64,000 nt of DNA from Gymnopus androsaceus JB14 (GCA_009733575.1 ML769386.1:542033-606032), one strand, 5' to 3'; positions 1-11,448 are shown, counted from the first letter of the stretch. Translations and numbers: made by a program. The notes: a model not told the origin generated them from the sequence alone.

Positions 1-498
1 CTGGCTCGCCTCTTTTGCGTTATCCTCATAGAACTTCAACTTCTTCTTTCTCTAGCCTTGCCGCAACTTCTCCCAGTCCTCGCCCGCCTCGAGGCAGAGT
101 GGATGGTCGAATCTAGCTTTGAAAAAACAAAGTACAGGCAGCACAATGGTCTATCCTGGAGGCGAAGAAACAACTAGAAGTTGGACTTTTATAGTAAGTT
201 TAGCGAGATTTTCAGCGGTTAAATATAATTCTGTACTACAGGGTTCGAATGGTCGTTTCGCGATGTTCACAAACTTAGGACTATCTCTCTCTTTAATGGC
301 AGAGTCTACACTGTATGGCTTGCTATTCGATTCCGATTCGTTCTGCATTCCAAAACCTCCAACACAATATCCGTGGTACCGCCCTACTCTGCCCATCTCT
401 CGCAGCAATGGCCGCTTGGTGTATCCGACTTGGTATATTGAATCCAACCATTCGCGCTGAATCTGGTAAATGTTCCTGCCTTCTTGCAGATTCTTCAA
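1..498 (-). CDS. Unrecognised partial reading frames at left edge
   Basis: Minus-strand reading frames cover the left edge. One of about 115 codons lies at 151-498. A second stretch nearer the edge reads DHPLCLEAGEDWEKLRQG and then, after a stop, a Lys-rich segment. I recognise no family and see no clear splice pair joining the two. The region may be the end of a gene that continues off the window, a decayed mobile element, or chance open frames, since an open frame of similar length exists on the opposite strand. Low confidence. Confidence 0.2.
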
Positions 499-742
499 AG
501 TTCGTGCCTCAAGCTCCTTATAGTCGTGTTCTGCAGCATATCGATCTCGGAGCCCTGACTGATTTACAACAAATTACAAATGACTTATCTATCTATTTCT
601 TCCTGATTCTTTATCTCTCTATCTATCTTTCGTGTGCTCTCCAGGTTGGAAGGAAGGAAGGAAGGAACTGCACGGCAAGTCCCTACCAAGAAAGGCATTT
701 AAACAGAATGATCAATTTCCTCGTTTCTCCCCCATCGACGCA
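499..742. other. Intergenic, pyrimidine-rich leader with GGAA microsatellite
   Basis: This gap holds a CT-rich stretch with TATC repeats around 580-630 and five GGAA units at about 647-666. It ends at the ATG of the dehydrogenase gene at 743 and is probably its promoter and leader. No gene is seen. Confidence 0.5.
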
Positions 743-2958
743 ATGTCTTTCAATTCTACCGAACAATTAGACTTCTCAGGACGTGTCGCGATTGTGACCG
801 GAGGTGGTACCGGGCTGTAAGACCCTTCACCTCACTAAATTACCTTTTCTAACACTCTCCTACAGAGGATCCTACATGGCAAGGGGTCTAGCAAATAACG
901 GGGCCAAAGTGTATATCACTGGTCGTCGCAGTGACGTCCTGAAGAAGATGGCTGAAAGCTTCCAAGGGGCTGGATCTATCATTCTGTGCGTCAATAATAT
1001 GGTGATTCATTCAAAGAGTAGCGACTCAGTAGGGGTATAGCCTTCAAATGGATGTTACTGATGAGGAAAGCATAAAGAAAGGTGTTCAGATAGTTACTGA
1101 AAACGATGGCAAACTCCACTGTGTAGTTCACATAGATCAGATTTCAACCTATGAAATCAACCTACCGAAGGTTAGGAATGATCCAAATGTTGAGTGATGT
1201 GTAGGTTGAATGGAATCCAGGTTGCTATAGGATGATTCGCATCCTATTTTGCGCAAAATCACCTTTGGATTTTTGCCTGCCATTTTTGTTTCCCGCTGTC
1301 TGTAGGTTGAAAAGTGCCTAAAATCAAGCTTTCGCGCATCCAACCTCTAGGTTGAATCTCATTCTTATAACGGTCGAATATGACTATGAGTATAGTTATA
1401 TAAAACAATATTTTATTCATTATCGGTAAACATATATGCAGTAACTAGTACTTTGTAGATCCAGAACAAACCATCGACCTCGGCGATAGAGTACTAGTAA
1501 CAAATGAACCGAATCAAAGAACGATGCTGTGTTAGAACCGTCGAATGTATTATGAACGAATTCAACGGCAACGTAGCAAATAAGAATAGGGAAACTGGAA
1601 GCAAATATAAGGATCAATGAAGCATTCAAGAATAAACACGCATACTCACAAACCGTCACTCCCAACCAACGCGCAACCAGTCTCAATATTGATATCATCC
1701 CCTAATAACCCTCTAGACTCCAATGATCGCCCCACAATCAACAGGAACACTTTGAATCCAAAATTGATGAGCGAATACTCCTTCGAGGCTTGAGTGCCTG
1801 AGATTCTTCAAATCTATCTTGAATCGAGACTGAGGTTAAGTTGCTGCAAAGAGGCCATACTAGTACAATGTATGAAATCTTGAGAATTGCTTGAATCATT
1901 GAAGTCCTGAGACAAGGTGGGTGCAAGGTGGGCACGTCGATGTTGCTGTTGAACTTGAAGTGTTACGTGGCAGAGTGACTACGTGGCATCATTTTTTTTT
2001 TAAAACGACCAAGTCGAAGAAGCGCCCGGAAGCCGATGTCTCCGGTTGGTTGATTTTCACCTGAAAAATCACCTGCAAAATTTGACGAAATGGCCGAAAT
2101 TGACATCAACCTAAAAGTCCCCCAAATTAGGTTGAATGTTCCTTTTCACTCAAAAATTGGACACTAATTACCCTGATTGGCGCTCACAGTGCTCGATATC
2201 CTAATCAATAAGTAAGTCTCATCTACTTACTCCCTTCATGAATATGATTTGATTCATACTCTTCTCAAGCGCTGGAACTAATCTATCCCCCACCCAGCCC
2301 GACTATTCGAATAAAGGATTGGAGTATTTCAGCCAAGGAAAACTTCCCTACGAACTCGAATCCTTTGAAGGCTGGAACTACATGTTCAAGCTCAACACCT
2401 TTGCTCCGTTCTTTGTCACGACAGCTTTCATGGACCTGCTGATCAAGGGTTCCGTCGGGGAAAGAAAGAAAACATCGGTCGTCATCAACATATCAACACA
2501 TTCCAGAAGACCGCATACCCGGGCAACAGCGTGAGTCGCGTCCTGCCGCCTTTCAAAATCTCAATTCGGTTCAAATATTACACAGGTAGCATACCCGTTC
2601 ACGAAACGCGCTTTGGAACAAATTTCCACCTATATGGCTGCAGATCTCGTTCAAAGGAAGATCCCTGTCAGAGTAGTTGCTCTTGCGCCCGGCTTGTTCT
2701 CATCTGAGATGGTGGAAAATGTCCCTGCTTTCGACCAATTCAAGACCAAGGCGCTTCCGAATTTTCTGTCTCCAGTGCCATTATTGAGGTGGGGAAAGTA
2801 CGTTCATCATCTGTTTTGAGTCCTGGGCCCTACTTACATTGCCTAATCCTGTTAGCCCGGAAGAACTCGCATTGAGTGCCAATTATCTGGTCGCTAATGA
2901 ATATGTCAATGGTGTCGTTTTGCCTGTTGATGGAGGATTTTCGTTGGTGAATCTTTGA
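743..2958 (+). pseudogene. Short-chain dehydrogenase/reductase split by a transposon
   Basis: NAD(P)-dependent short-chain dehydrogenase of the classical Rossmann-fold type, about 300 residues when pieced together. Exons: 743-816, 866-985, 1041-2211 (split by the element at 1117-2191), 2270-2530, 2586-2797 and 2856-2958. Visible motifs are the nucleotide-binding VAIVTGGGTGLGSYMARG, the LDILINNAG motif that spans the 2212-2269 intron, a Ser in INISTHS, and the catalytic YPFTK (YxxxK). The C terminus ends in the usual NGVVLPVDGGFSLVNL. The insertion sits between Lys-Leu and Asp of GKLDILINNAG; removing it with one 3-bp duplication restores the frame. At the exon 4/5 junction (2530/2586) no canonical splice pair keeps the frame, so there is a second lesion or a sequence error. 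Substrate unknown. Family call is firm; function of this copy is doubtful. Confidence 0.85.
1117..2191. mobile_element. Non-autonomous CACTA-like DNA transposon, copy 1
   Basis: A 1,075-bp insertion with inverted ends CACTGTG and CACAGTG, flanked by the 3-bp duplication CTC (1114-1116 and 2192-2194). CACTR ends with a 3-bp duplication are typical of the CACTA/EnSpm superfamily. The subterminal regions hold several copies of AGGTTGA or its complement, in both orientations, a usual arrangement for transposase binding in that superfamily. No transposase is seen. The longest internal frame is 92 codons on the minus strand (1420-1698). A related element lies at 30757-31796. Superfamily assignment is inference from ends and duplication length. 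Confidence 0.75.
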
Positions 2959-3881
2959 GGTATGGTGTCACAATGCATTCAACAGAGCCATTTCAACCCT
3001 TAAGGAATATTCTGCAACTTTCGCATAGAATTAGAGAATCAAATACATTTCCATTGGACTACCTACAAGAGATGTACCAAAACAGCTCCCAAAAAAAAAA
3101 AAAATCCATCAGACAAACACTCATCTCCCTGGCAAGTTTTCCAAGTCACTCTTACGAGGACCCAGAGAACAAGCCAAACGTCCTCGAAACTCTCGCAAGG
3201 AGAGCCATGTTCTCAGTATGAGGAGAGAGTGCAAGGATCATCAACTGGATTTGAAGAAGTGGCATTTGTAAAAATGCGAGACTCGGTCAGTTTCTATAAA
3301 AAGATCCTGATGAGTATGTTCTACCCTTTCTCAATGCGAGCCCGTTCGTTAAGTACTTTTTTGCAGCTTAGCTAAGCTGGTCTGTGCGCGAGAGCTGCAT
3401 GTGATCTTCTTCAAGTCACCGCTCGCGGCGCAGCGGAATGCTAGTAAGTAAGTATGTAGTTATGAAAGAAGCGAAAACTATGGACCAGCATACATTCTGG
3501 TCGATTTGAGAACCATCTTTGTCGAGACTGGAAAGCTTGGAAAGACGAATCCAGCGGCTGGTATTCTTTCCGATCGCGCCTTCCTCGCGACTGAAACAGA
3601 AATAGCTTTTCATTCCTTCGATAGGCGCGTGACGTCAGCTTCTTTGACTCGTACTATTTATAAAGCACTTGCAAAAGTCGACCGCGGGAGCGAGGGCGTC
3701 TTTCAATTCAGATTCAGACCCCAGTTTAGCGCCAGTCTTCCCAAGCAATCCCTTTCTGGCCTTTATCATTGTGTCAAGTCCAACGTGACTAGTACTTTTC
3801 ACAGCTCCGGCTCCGGATCCTTCCTTGTCTTCTAACCAATACCATCCCCGTAGTTCTCAGTTAAAGCGCGCGCACACCAAG
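2959..3881. other. Intergenic region, no gene recognised
   Basis: This gap separates the dehydrogenase stop from the metacaspase start. It has a short A run near 3090 and one open frame of about 109 codons at 3506-3835 without any recognisable feature. The last 100-200 bases probably hold the metacaspase promoter. No repeat or RNA gene is seen. Confidence 0.4.
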
Positions 3882-6254
3882 ATGATGTGGGATATCGGTG
3901 AAAAGGATCCTCATGAGCATTCCAATCATGGATCTATTATTGCAATGCCCTCCCCGATGTAAGTTTCTTTTTTTTTCTCCAGATTCTCCAGCTAATTCCC
4001 TGTACAGGATTGGATCGTGAGTTTGGAACGCTTGTATATTCTGTTATTTCACACAATCCTGCTCATAGGCAAGCTATACATACTCCCGCACCTTCAAACC
4101 ACTCTGCGCACAGTCATCTTGCAGCGCCTGCGTTCGGAGTTCCGTCTGTGCATCATTCAGCTCACTCCTACGCGTAAGCCGGATACATTTCTCCTTTACA
4201 CCTTTCTGACAGTTACTCGACGCTTCCAGAGGCTCCCCGAACGAGTAAGCCTGTCAATAGTATTAGACGTGTAAATTGACTTCACGCTGGAATAGACCTA
4301 CATTTGGTGCGCCAATAGCCCGTGCTGCCAGTGCTGAACCTCGCCATCACCATCTTCACCATTCGAACCCTCCGCCTGACATAGACAGAGCCTTACACCT
4401 CCCGGCGCTCATCAAGTCTAGTCACCACAAATCTCATCACCGACATTCCCATAGCGCGGATAACCGTCATCATCACCACCATAATACGCCTCGAATTGAG
4501 AGCTCTGGACATCATCATTCCCATTCGCACGCCGCTCCGATCGCGACTCACCAACACCAGCAAATACCGGATCCCCGACATCGTATCGAACATCCACCAT
4601 TTCACCCGAAATTCCTGTATTCACTTTGCACTGGTCGAAAGAAAGCACTTTGTGTAAGCATTTCTGGCCAAGTTCCTCACCATCTGACTCTTCTCCCCTG
4701 TTTTCTAGATAGGTATCAACTACATAGGTATGCGCTTCTAATCTCGTTGGAAGCGTCCGCTTATATGAGACCAGGTGAGCGCCACGAACTGCACGGATGC
4801 ATCAACGACGCCAAGACAATGCGCAAGTTTCTTATTCGTATGTTTGCTGAACACACATTCTTGTTCCTTCCTCATTTGACGGTCTTGACGATTTAGGCCA
4901 CCATGGCTACAAATCTGAAGACATCGTACTTCTGACGGATGATAGTCCTAATCCACGTTCACGACCAACCAGAAGCAACATGATTGATGCTATGCACTGG
5001 CTCGTACAAAGCGCTCACTGTCATGACAGTTTGTTTTTCCATTGTTAGTTTAAGTCCACCTTTGAGCGCCCTTATTCGGTATTTACTTTCTTGGATCTTC
5101 TTTTTTGCAGACTCTGGTCATGGTGGCCAGACAAAAGACCTTGATGGCGATGAAGTTGATGGCATGGATGAAGGCAAGCATCTTCTAAAGATTGGTGGCT
5201 GTCTGATCTTACGCGCTGTAAACAGTAATATTTCCTGTGGACTTTCAGCAAAAAGGCCAAATCGTGGACGATGTGAGTGTATAGACTAATCCATGTATTG
5301 TTGCCGGCTGAACGTTCACAGGACTTGTTCAAAATTATGGTGTGTCCGCCTCAGTACAGAAGCGTACATGACTTTAACTGGGATTGCAGGTCAGGCCGCT
5401 ACCAGCGGGTTGTAGGTTGACCGTACGTGCATCCTTGTATCATTCTTTGTCTTCCTGCAGTCGCTCAGTTTGCAGCTAACGTAGGCGTTATTTGATGTAA
5501 GTATTGTTTTTGAATGAGTGACAAAAGCTAATATCACCCTTCTTTACAGTCTTGTCACTCTGGAACTGTCCTCGGTAAGTAGTGAATATACGAGCTGAAG
5601 ATACAGACGACACTTACATCTTGCTTGCCCTCAGACTTGCCTTTTATTGTGCGTCCATCGCTCTGGCCTTTAGCAGCTACTTCGAGTCTGTTCTGACTTG
5701 CCGTTCTTTCTGCTACCATAGTATACCGCGTCCGGGAGATTGCGCGGATCTCATGTCAGTCAACGAGCATTGGCTCGAAGAAGTTCAGCAGCTGATGCCG
5801 TGAGTTTCTCCTTTCTCTTTTCCCATTAAACGGTCCCCTGCTCAGTGCAAACAATCTTTTCTCCAGATCTCGTTCTCTGCGTGCAAAGATGGCCAGAAGA
5901 GTACAGATACATTCAAAGGGGGCGTGGCTGTTGGTGCAATGAGCTGGGTACGCATCACAAACGCTCGACGATACAGAGACCTGTTGACAATACAATAGTC
6001 ATTCTGCGAAGTCATGAGTAAGAACCCGCATCAATCCTATGGGCAAATATTGCGCGAAGTCAAGTGCGTACCTCTTGCTCCAATTCAATGGCTCATCGAC
6101 ACATACTCACTCTTTGAACAGGAATTTGACCTACCCAAGATATCACCAGACACCTCAATTGGGTAGTTCTCATCATATTGTATGTTGCGTTCAACACAGT
6201 CTGGGAATATTAATAACCGTTTACTAGGATATGAACCGTAAATTTATCGTCTAA
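3882..6254 (+). CDS. MCA1: Type I metacaspase
   Basis: Cysteine protease of clan CD (family C14B) that cleaves after Arg/Lys and acts in stress response and protein quality control in fungi. The gene is cut by roughly fifteen introns. The N-terminal prodomain is rich in His, Ser and Pro (coding around 4060-4600) in place of the Q/N/P/Y-rich repeats common in other fungal metacaspases. The p20 domain begins at KKALCIGINYIGERHELHGC. The catalytic His is in HYSGHGGQTKDLDGDEVDG (CAT at 5119-5121) and the catalytic Cys is in ALFDSCHSGTVLD (TGT at 5553-5555). The p10 part follows with GGVAVGAMSW, ending SSHHIDMNRKFIV. An intron at 5174-5225 begins with GC instead of GT, and the exon 5485-5496 is only 12 nt. 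Exons of the first 400 bases are less certain than the rest. No frame break is needed in the conserved domain. Confidence 0.93.
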
Positions 6255-6568
6255 GTGGACCTTTGTGATACTCTGGTTTACCGTTTTCCATCCGTATATT
6301 TAATGCTTTTGTTTATCTGAACTTTTTCTATCTGTTATGAACCCATTTATAGTACTACCAAGAATGTTTTCATTACACCTGTTGTACTTGTTTTCGTTTC
6401 TTAGTTTACTGGATTTGGCTATAATTGTTGTTGTACCTTTCTCGGATTCAATAGCACAACGCACAACGCAGTGAAATGAGGGATTCAGAATTATGCAAAG
6501 CAGCCACTATCCAGTACTCGATCTATAGAGTCAATTCACGGCGACCGCTGCGTAGTAAACCCTTCCCA

Positions 6569-6855
6569 TCATTTCCGAGTGCCTTTGGCTGGCGATTTTC
6601 GTCCTGATTTTCCAGCAGCAGGAGCTGGCGTTTCACTGACGACACCTTTGTTGACGTTCGTGGCTGCGGCCGACTGAACACGGGCAGGGAAGGTACCCTT
6701 TCCGGCGTCATTCCCCGCCTTCGCCTTGGATATAATCAGCGTGTGGACACGAGCAGGCTCGCAGCTCCAGACTCACCTGTGTTGACTGGATGCGAGAAGC
6801 AGCAGTCGGAGTAGTCAGGTGTTTTCGACGCGGGACTCTTCTTGTTACTGGCCAT
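6569..6855 (-). CDS. Small SMP-domain (seed-maturation/LEA-like) protein
   Basis: A protein of about 78 residues in two exons, 6855-6777 and 6724-6569, with a 52-nt intron. The N terminus is MASNKKSPASKTP. After it comes ASRIQSTQAKAGNDAGKGTF and PARVQSAAATN, which match the repeated A-x-R-(I/V/A)-Q-S pattern of SMP domains found in late-embryogenesis-abundant proteins and in small fungal homologues. The tail is Lys- and Ala-rich. The N-terminal ATG and the SMP segment are in different frames: one extra base near the TCP codons (about 6816-6819) must be ignored to join them. The spliced SMP part is otherwise clean. Role not known; likely a small disordered stress-associated protein. The family call rests on my memory of the motif. 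Confidence 0.5.
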
Positions 6856-7686
6856 TGCAATGAGTAGTTGAGTACAGACGCTGTTGAAGGGGACGTTCAA
6901 GACGATGTAACACGGAATGAGCTACACTCACATTGATTGGAGAGGTTAGAGAGGGCTTGATACTGGTGGAGGGTCTTTGAGCTAGCTTTTAACTCTTTGA
7001 ACAATCCGATAATTTGTGCGATATAGTTCCCCACCCAGAGATGATAACATGATGTAGTCATGAAGAGCTGTTATCCGATGAGAGCGACTTTCGCTATACG
7101 TACGGAAGTTTAGGTCGAATCGATGTTGCTTGAGTTCAGTCTTGCGTTCGAAGCATCGGCACGCTTCTGTTTCAACAAGGCAGTAAGAGACCGTTGAAAA
7201 GCTAGCTTGAACCTGCACGTTTCTTCATAGATGGACCAGATAACTATTCTGGCCCAGGATTAGAACACGATACTGGCTCAATCACCGATCAAACTTATAC
7301 ATGTCAGCCTAGAAGACGCTCTCCGAAAACTACAGTATAACATTCGATTGGACGATGTCCCTTGAACATCCTATATACGAAGATAAGCTTCCATTGAAGC
7401 TTGAAAGGAATCGGATGAGATATACGTACATTGTACCGACAATACCCCAATAGCAGAAATCAGACCCAAGATCGCACCCGAAGCCCTTAATATGTCTCCC
7501 AAAACACATCCGGAAGCACTTCCCTCATTACTACAGAAATCAGATAGTGAGCAGGAGCAAGAAAAAAAGTAGAACATCGATCACGTACACTCCCAATGGT
7601 GGTGCGCTTTTTGTTCCTGCATCTTTCCTAGTGGATTATTTGCATCGATTAGTACATCCGGTAGGCCATTTGCCTTATCCTGTTCA
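6856..7686. other. Intergenic region with unassigned hydrophobic frame
   Basis: Mostly without a supported gene. On the minus strand around 7430-7540 a short frame reads GDILRASGAILGLISAIGVL, followed by a possible donor GTACGT. It resembles the small hydrophobic Cys-containing proteins seen in many basidiomycetes, but I could not build a gene with start, introns and stop. The remainder may be promoter for the genes on each side. Confidence 0.3.
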
Positions 7687-9757
7687 TCACCGTCTCTTAA
7701 GCAGTGACAGGTCTATCTCTCTCGCGTGCAAGGTACCGAGCATATGCTTCCGGAGAGGTGATCCCAAAAGATCTGCCACAATTGCAGGGCGGAATGAAAG
7801 TGGTTCTGGGGAGAGAGTACAGAAAAATACCTGAATAAAGAGATGATGAGATGACGGAATGCTAAGAAGAGCAGCACATACAATATTCATAAACTCGCCT
7901 TGCAGTTGCTCCGGTGTGAACCTGTTGGTGAGAGTCGAAGAACGCCTTACACGGTCCTCCAAACACTTTTTCAAGCGTACGTAGAATCAAGCGGGAAGCT
8001 TCCGATATTGCATGGCCAGCAAAGTTCTAGCATTCCAATTGAGATTGTTGAACACGAGGAGGAAGAGTTTGCGATGTTACTTACCACGGCAATAACACCC
8101 TCGGGCTGCATCACAGCCTTCAGATCCTCGAGAAATTCCACGGTGAACAATTGCTCGGGGACGCCTCCACCAGAGAAGCAATCATGTACAACAATGTCGT
8201 ATAAAGTCTGTTCTTGGTCTCCCGCTTTCTGGATATCACCGCGTTTGCGCGCGGCCCATCCCCGTGCATCCTCCAAGAAAACATTCTCTGGTCCAGGATC
8301 AGGTAGCCCAAAAAATTTAAGAGCAGCATCGTACACGGCTGGATCAATTTCGACGATACTGATGTTCAGGTTGTGCCGGTGGAATGCAGTCGCTGCAATT
8401 CCCGCACCCAATCCACTAAGAATGGAATCTGCATTAGCCGACACGACCTATGATGTCAGTACGCATATGCATACGTACATTATCAACGCATTCTCCGGAG
8501 CCTTTTGCGTGCTATTTACCAGTCTCGCTGCTTCCTGCAGTACAAACACGCCATAAATAGAGTCCCCTAGCACGACGCCTATTGAGTCTTTCCACGGCGT
8601 GTCTGTTTCTGAGATGGACATTGCTCGAGGCCCATACCAAACCCCTCCTAATAAAGAATGCGCCGCTCGGAGGTAACGCAAGCTATGTATTTTTCCGGCT
8701 TGATCATACGCCTCCAAATCTTTCTTCGGGGGTGTCAAGGCTTCTCCGACGACGATCAACCCAGTCGTAGATTGAACTGAGGAGTGGATCTGGACACGAA
8801 CTCCGTCGACGTCAGGTTTGGGCAACCCTACCGTGAACAGAGGGTCGGGTAAGACGGGTGCATGTAGTTTGGAGTATAACGACCAGAAGAAGATATTGAA
8901 GCACACGAGAACGCCGATTTTCGCTGTATTGGGTGGAATAGAGAAGGAAGATGAAGATGATCCACCGCGTTTCTTGTGTTTCTGTGCTTTGGTGGGTTTC
9001 GATGATACTGCAGGGGTGGAGACCCTCGTAAAGTCAAATTCGTTAATTCCCAAAGCGAAAGCGAGAGCTGAAAGAACGAGCAGCTACAGAGATGTGTTCT
9101 CGGTATGAAATGCGCGACAAGAGAAAGAACTCGTACGATCTGGCTGTCGGTGACTTTGAACAGAAGCGTCTGGCTTGCCAATATCCTTGCTAGATAAGCG
9201 GCTACGGGATACGCCGCAAAGGACGCGACTATGTTCATCACTGAATGCGTGATTTTGGGGGTCTTATGAGACTAGTAGACTTGTTTCAATGAAGGATTTC
9301 AATAAGTACGAGGTAGCACTAACCACAGTGCAGTTTGCTACTGCAGAAACCAGCGGGACCAATACCGCAGAATGCAGAGCTAAAGGACCAAGATACGGGT
9401 CCTTCCATTTCGCTGTCCATCGCGAGATCCAATACGTGGCATTCGGCGCCAGCGCCAGTGCTAAACCCGCAAGAAACCATTTCCATCGGAGAACGGTTCT
9501 CAGCTTTCCAAAGGGTTGAAGGTGGGGTATTGCAAGCGAAAGAAGGGTCAAAGGAGCGAGGTAAAGTCTCGTAGGGACTGTGATTCCTTTAGTTTATATT
9601 AACGTTATTCAAGTAATAACGCACCTTGTGCATATATTGGTGTCACAGCACGTTCATAGGTGAAGAGAATGAAAGAGACTGATGTGGCAAGCAAAAGCCC
9701 ATTCAGTGACGCTTTCAATAATGGATTCAGCGTGTCCCCAGGACTGCGAACGGACAT
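7687..9757 (-). CDS. Membrane-anchored spermidine-synthase-like methyltransferase-fold protein
   Basis: Starts at MSVRSPGDTLNPLLKASLNG and carries several N-terminal membrane segments (coding 9757 down to about 8860), for example LLLATSVSFILF, WFLAGLALALAP and IGVLVCFNIFFWSLY. A soluble C-terminal domain follows with the fold of spermidine/spermine synthases: SILSGLGAGIAATAFHRH is the SAM-type glycine loop, ISIVEIDPAVYDAA the acidic nucleotide-binding strand, and LYDIVVHDCFSGGGVPEQLF the later acidic motif. The C terminus is GSPLRKHMLGTLHAREI, ending at 7687. Introns are short; a single extra base near 7915-7920 must be skipped to join AFFDSHQQ to FTPEQLQGEFMNI. True spermidine synthases are soluble and lack the membrane part, so the substrate here is unknown. 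Confidence 0.8.
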
Positions 9758-10502
9758 GGTGATGGTAGGACTGCTAAAATATCAATGCCAGCAGAAATCA
9801 ATCAGACGCCCATCGACGCATGAGCGCTTCCCGTAACTTGCGTACAATCAAAATCCTGTCCTTGGATACCAGTGCCGATCATCCAGTTAATAGCGGCATT
9901 TCCCCCTTCAACCAAACAATTCTCTCGCCTTTTACTAGAGAATTCCGTGGAGGGTGAAAAATATGCCGCTATTTAATCTTTGGGCTTATACTTGCTTCGT
10001 GCTAGTTTACTTTCTATTTATTTTGTTTCATTTTTATTATTGTTGGTCTCAATCTTGGCCAAATTTTTTTGTTTCATTTTTACCAAACAGATTCTCTTTT
10101 GGAAGAAATAGAAGACTACTTGATGGTCAAGTCTTTTCAGCCAAGGAGCTGGGAGGTCGAGTAAAGTTCAACTCAAGCTGAATTCAATCCGCTTGAGGTT
10201 AGGCATTTTCCTACGCTCTTTGCAAGAGCATCATTCCCAATAAGTGACTTTTAAAGTGAGCATTAAGTACACTGAGTACGAGTATTATATGTATATGAAT
10301 GATTCTCCACCGTAGAAACCCTTCCAATATTGACTTTCATACGAGGTTTCCCAAGAAGTCCATGTTGGCTGTAAATACAATCAAGGTCCTTCTGTTATAT
10401 ATCTCCTCGGGAGAACTAGCATCAAGAAGCTCGTGCACAAGCTCAACAGAAGCCAAACTGTTGAGAGGAATGCGCAGCCTAGAGGACTAGCTCCCGACAC
10501 GG
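9758..10502. other. Intergenic region, AT-rich
   Basis: This gap lies between the start of the membrane spermidine-synthase-like gene and the end of RRN11. It contains a T-rich tract near 9980-10090 and a short open frame without recognisable features. It probably contains the promoter of the former and the terminator region of the latter. No repeat or RNA gene is recognised. Confidence 0.4.
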
Positions 10503-11448
10503 TCACGGCGAAGACATGGTCTGTCGGAAACGTTTTGCCTTTGGAGGGCTGTCGTCCAGAACCATCGACTCGTCATCCGATTCGTCCAACTGGGTAGCTT
10601 GGATGTTCGACTCTAAACTTCGAATAGCAATCTATTTATTGAATATCGTTCAAAAAGCAGACGCGAAATGATCTTGTTTTCGAGCTTCTCTTACCTTGTC
10701 CATGAAGGAAACCGCGACAATGTTATCTGTATCCAGCTCTCTAGCTCTTTCGAAATGCGATGTCGCCTCTCGTAGGAGACTGGGCTGAAATGTCGTGGTA
10801 GCTGTTAAGATCTTTTGTCAAAGAAATCGGAATGAGAATGAAAGGGAAGCGTACATTTTTCAGGGCTCGAGTTTTCTTGAGAGAGATAAAAACAGAGAAG
10901 GCCTGCGTAGATGTGTAACACTGGATTGTCTTGGTACGGGAATGACGGGAGGTATCTATGGATGGGTTGTTGGCACACGACCGGGAAAAGAACACAAAAA
11001 CGTACAGTTCTAGCTCGTCTAGTGCCTCCCTATGATGACCAGCCTGAATAAGCTGAAAGATAAGTTCTTTGAGCAGATCTACTCTCTGTAACAGATATTG
11101 TAAGGCAATTTTGCGATGAAAAGACAGTTCAGTTCATACTTCATCTGGATAATGGAGAATCATATCTCTGAGCATTTCTATCTTCTTCGGTCCTTCATTT
11201 TCGTACAAGCTCTCTTCAACGAGGTGAATGGCTATGCCCCACATAGTCATCCAGTTGATTTCTTTACATCTCACAAGAATACTCCAAGCTCGGCGAGCGC
11301 GAAAAAGATCATTGCGATGAATTGAAAGCTGAAGAACGTCGTACAAGCGGCGTAAATGAACCTTTCGTGCTGTTGAGGGAACATTCAGAGTAGGAGCAGG
11401 AGCTGAGAATAAGAACGCGTCTTGAATGCTTTGAATTTTGGACGACAT
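10503..11448 (-). CDS. RRN11: RNA polymerase I core-factor subunit Rrn11
   Basis: Subunit of the core factor that recruits RNA polymerase I to rDNA promoters. From the chosen start (MSSKIQSIQDAFLFSAPAP, ATG at 11448-11446) the protein runs through KVHLRRLYDVLQLSIHRND and LFRARRAWSILVRCKEINW, the TPR-like repeat typical of Rrn11. It continues after introns with VDLLKELIFQLIQAGHHREA and LYLPSFPYQDNPVLHIYAGL. The acidic tail ends in KAKRFRQTMSSP at 10503. An upstream in-frame ATG at 11583 would overlap the coding start of the divergent gene, so I prefer 11448. The next gene but one on the right is the Pol I largest subunit. Family call from conserved motifs; no search done. Confidence 0.82.

Noticed and set aside
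580..668. CRISPR-like or structured repeats near the left edge
   Set aside because: They are simple TATC and GGAA microsatellites without spacers.
1420..1698. Frame of 92 codons in transposon copy 1 as a transposase fragment
   Set aside because: No DDE/D motif or zinc-binding pattern is visible, and the second copy's frame at 31284-31601 is only loosely similar in position.
7900..8556. 218-codon plus-strand frame
   Set aside because: It is the antisense shadow of the spermidine-synthase-like domain, which has clear motifs on the minus strand.
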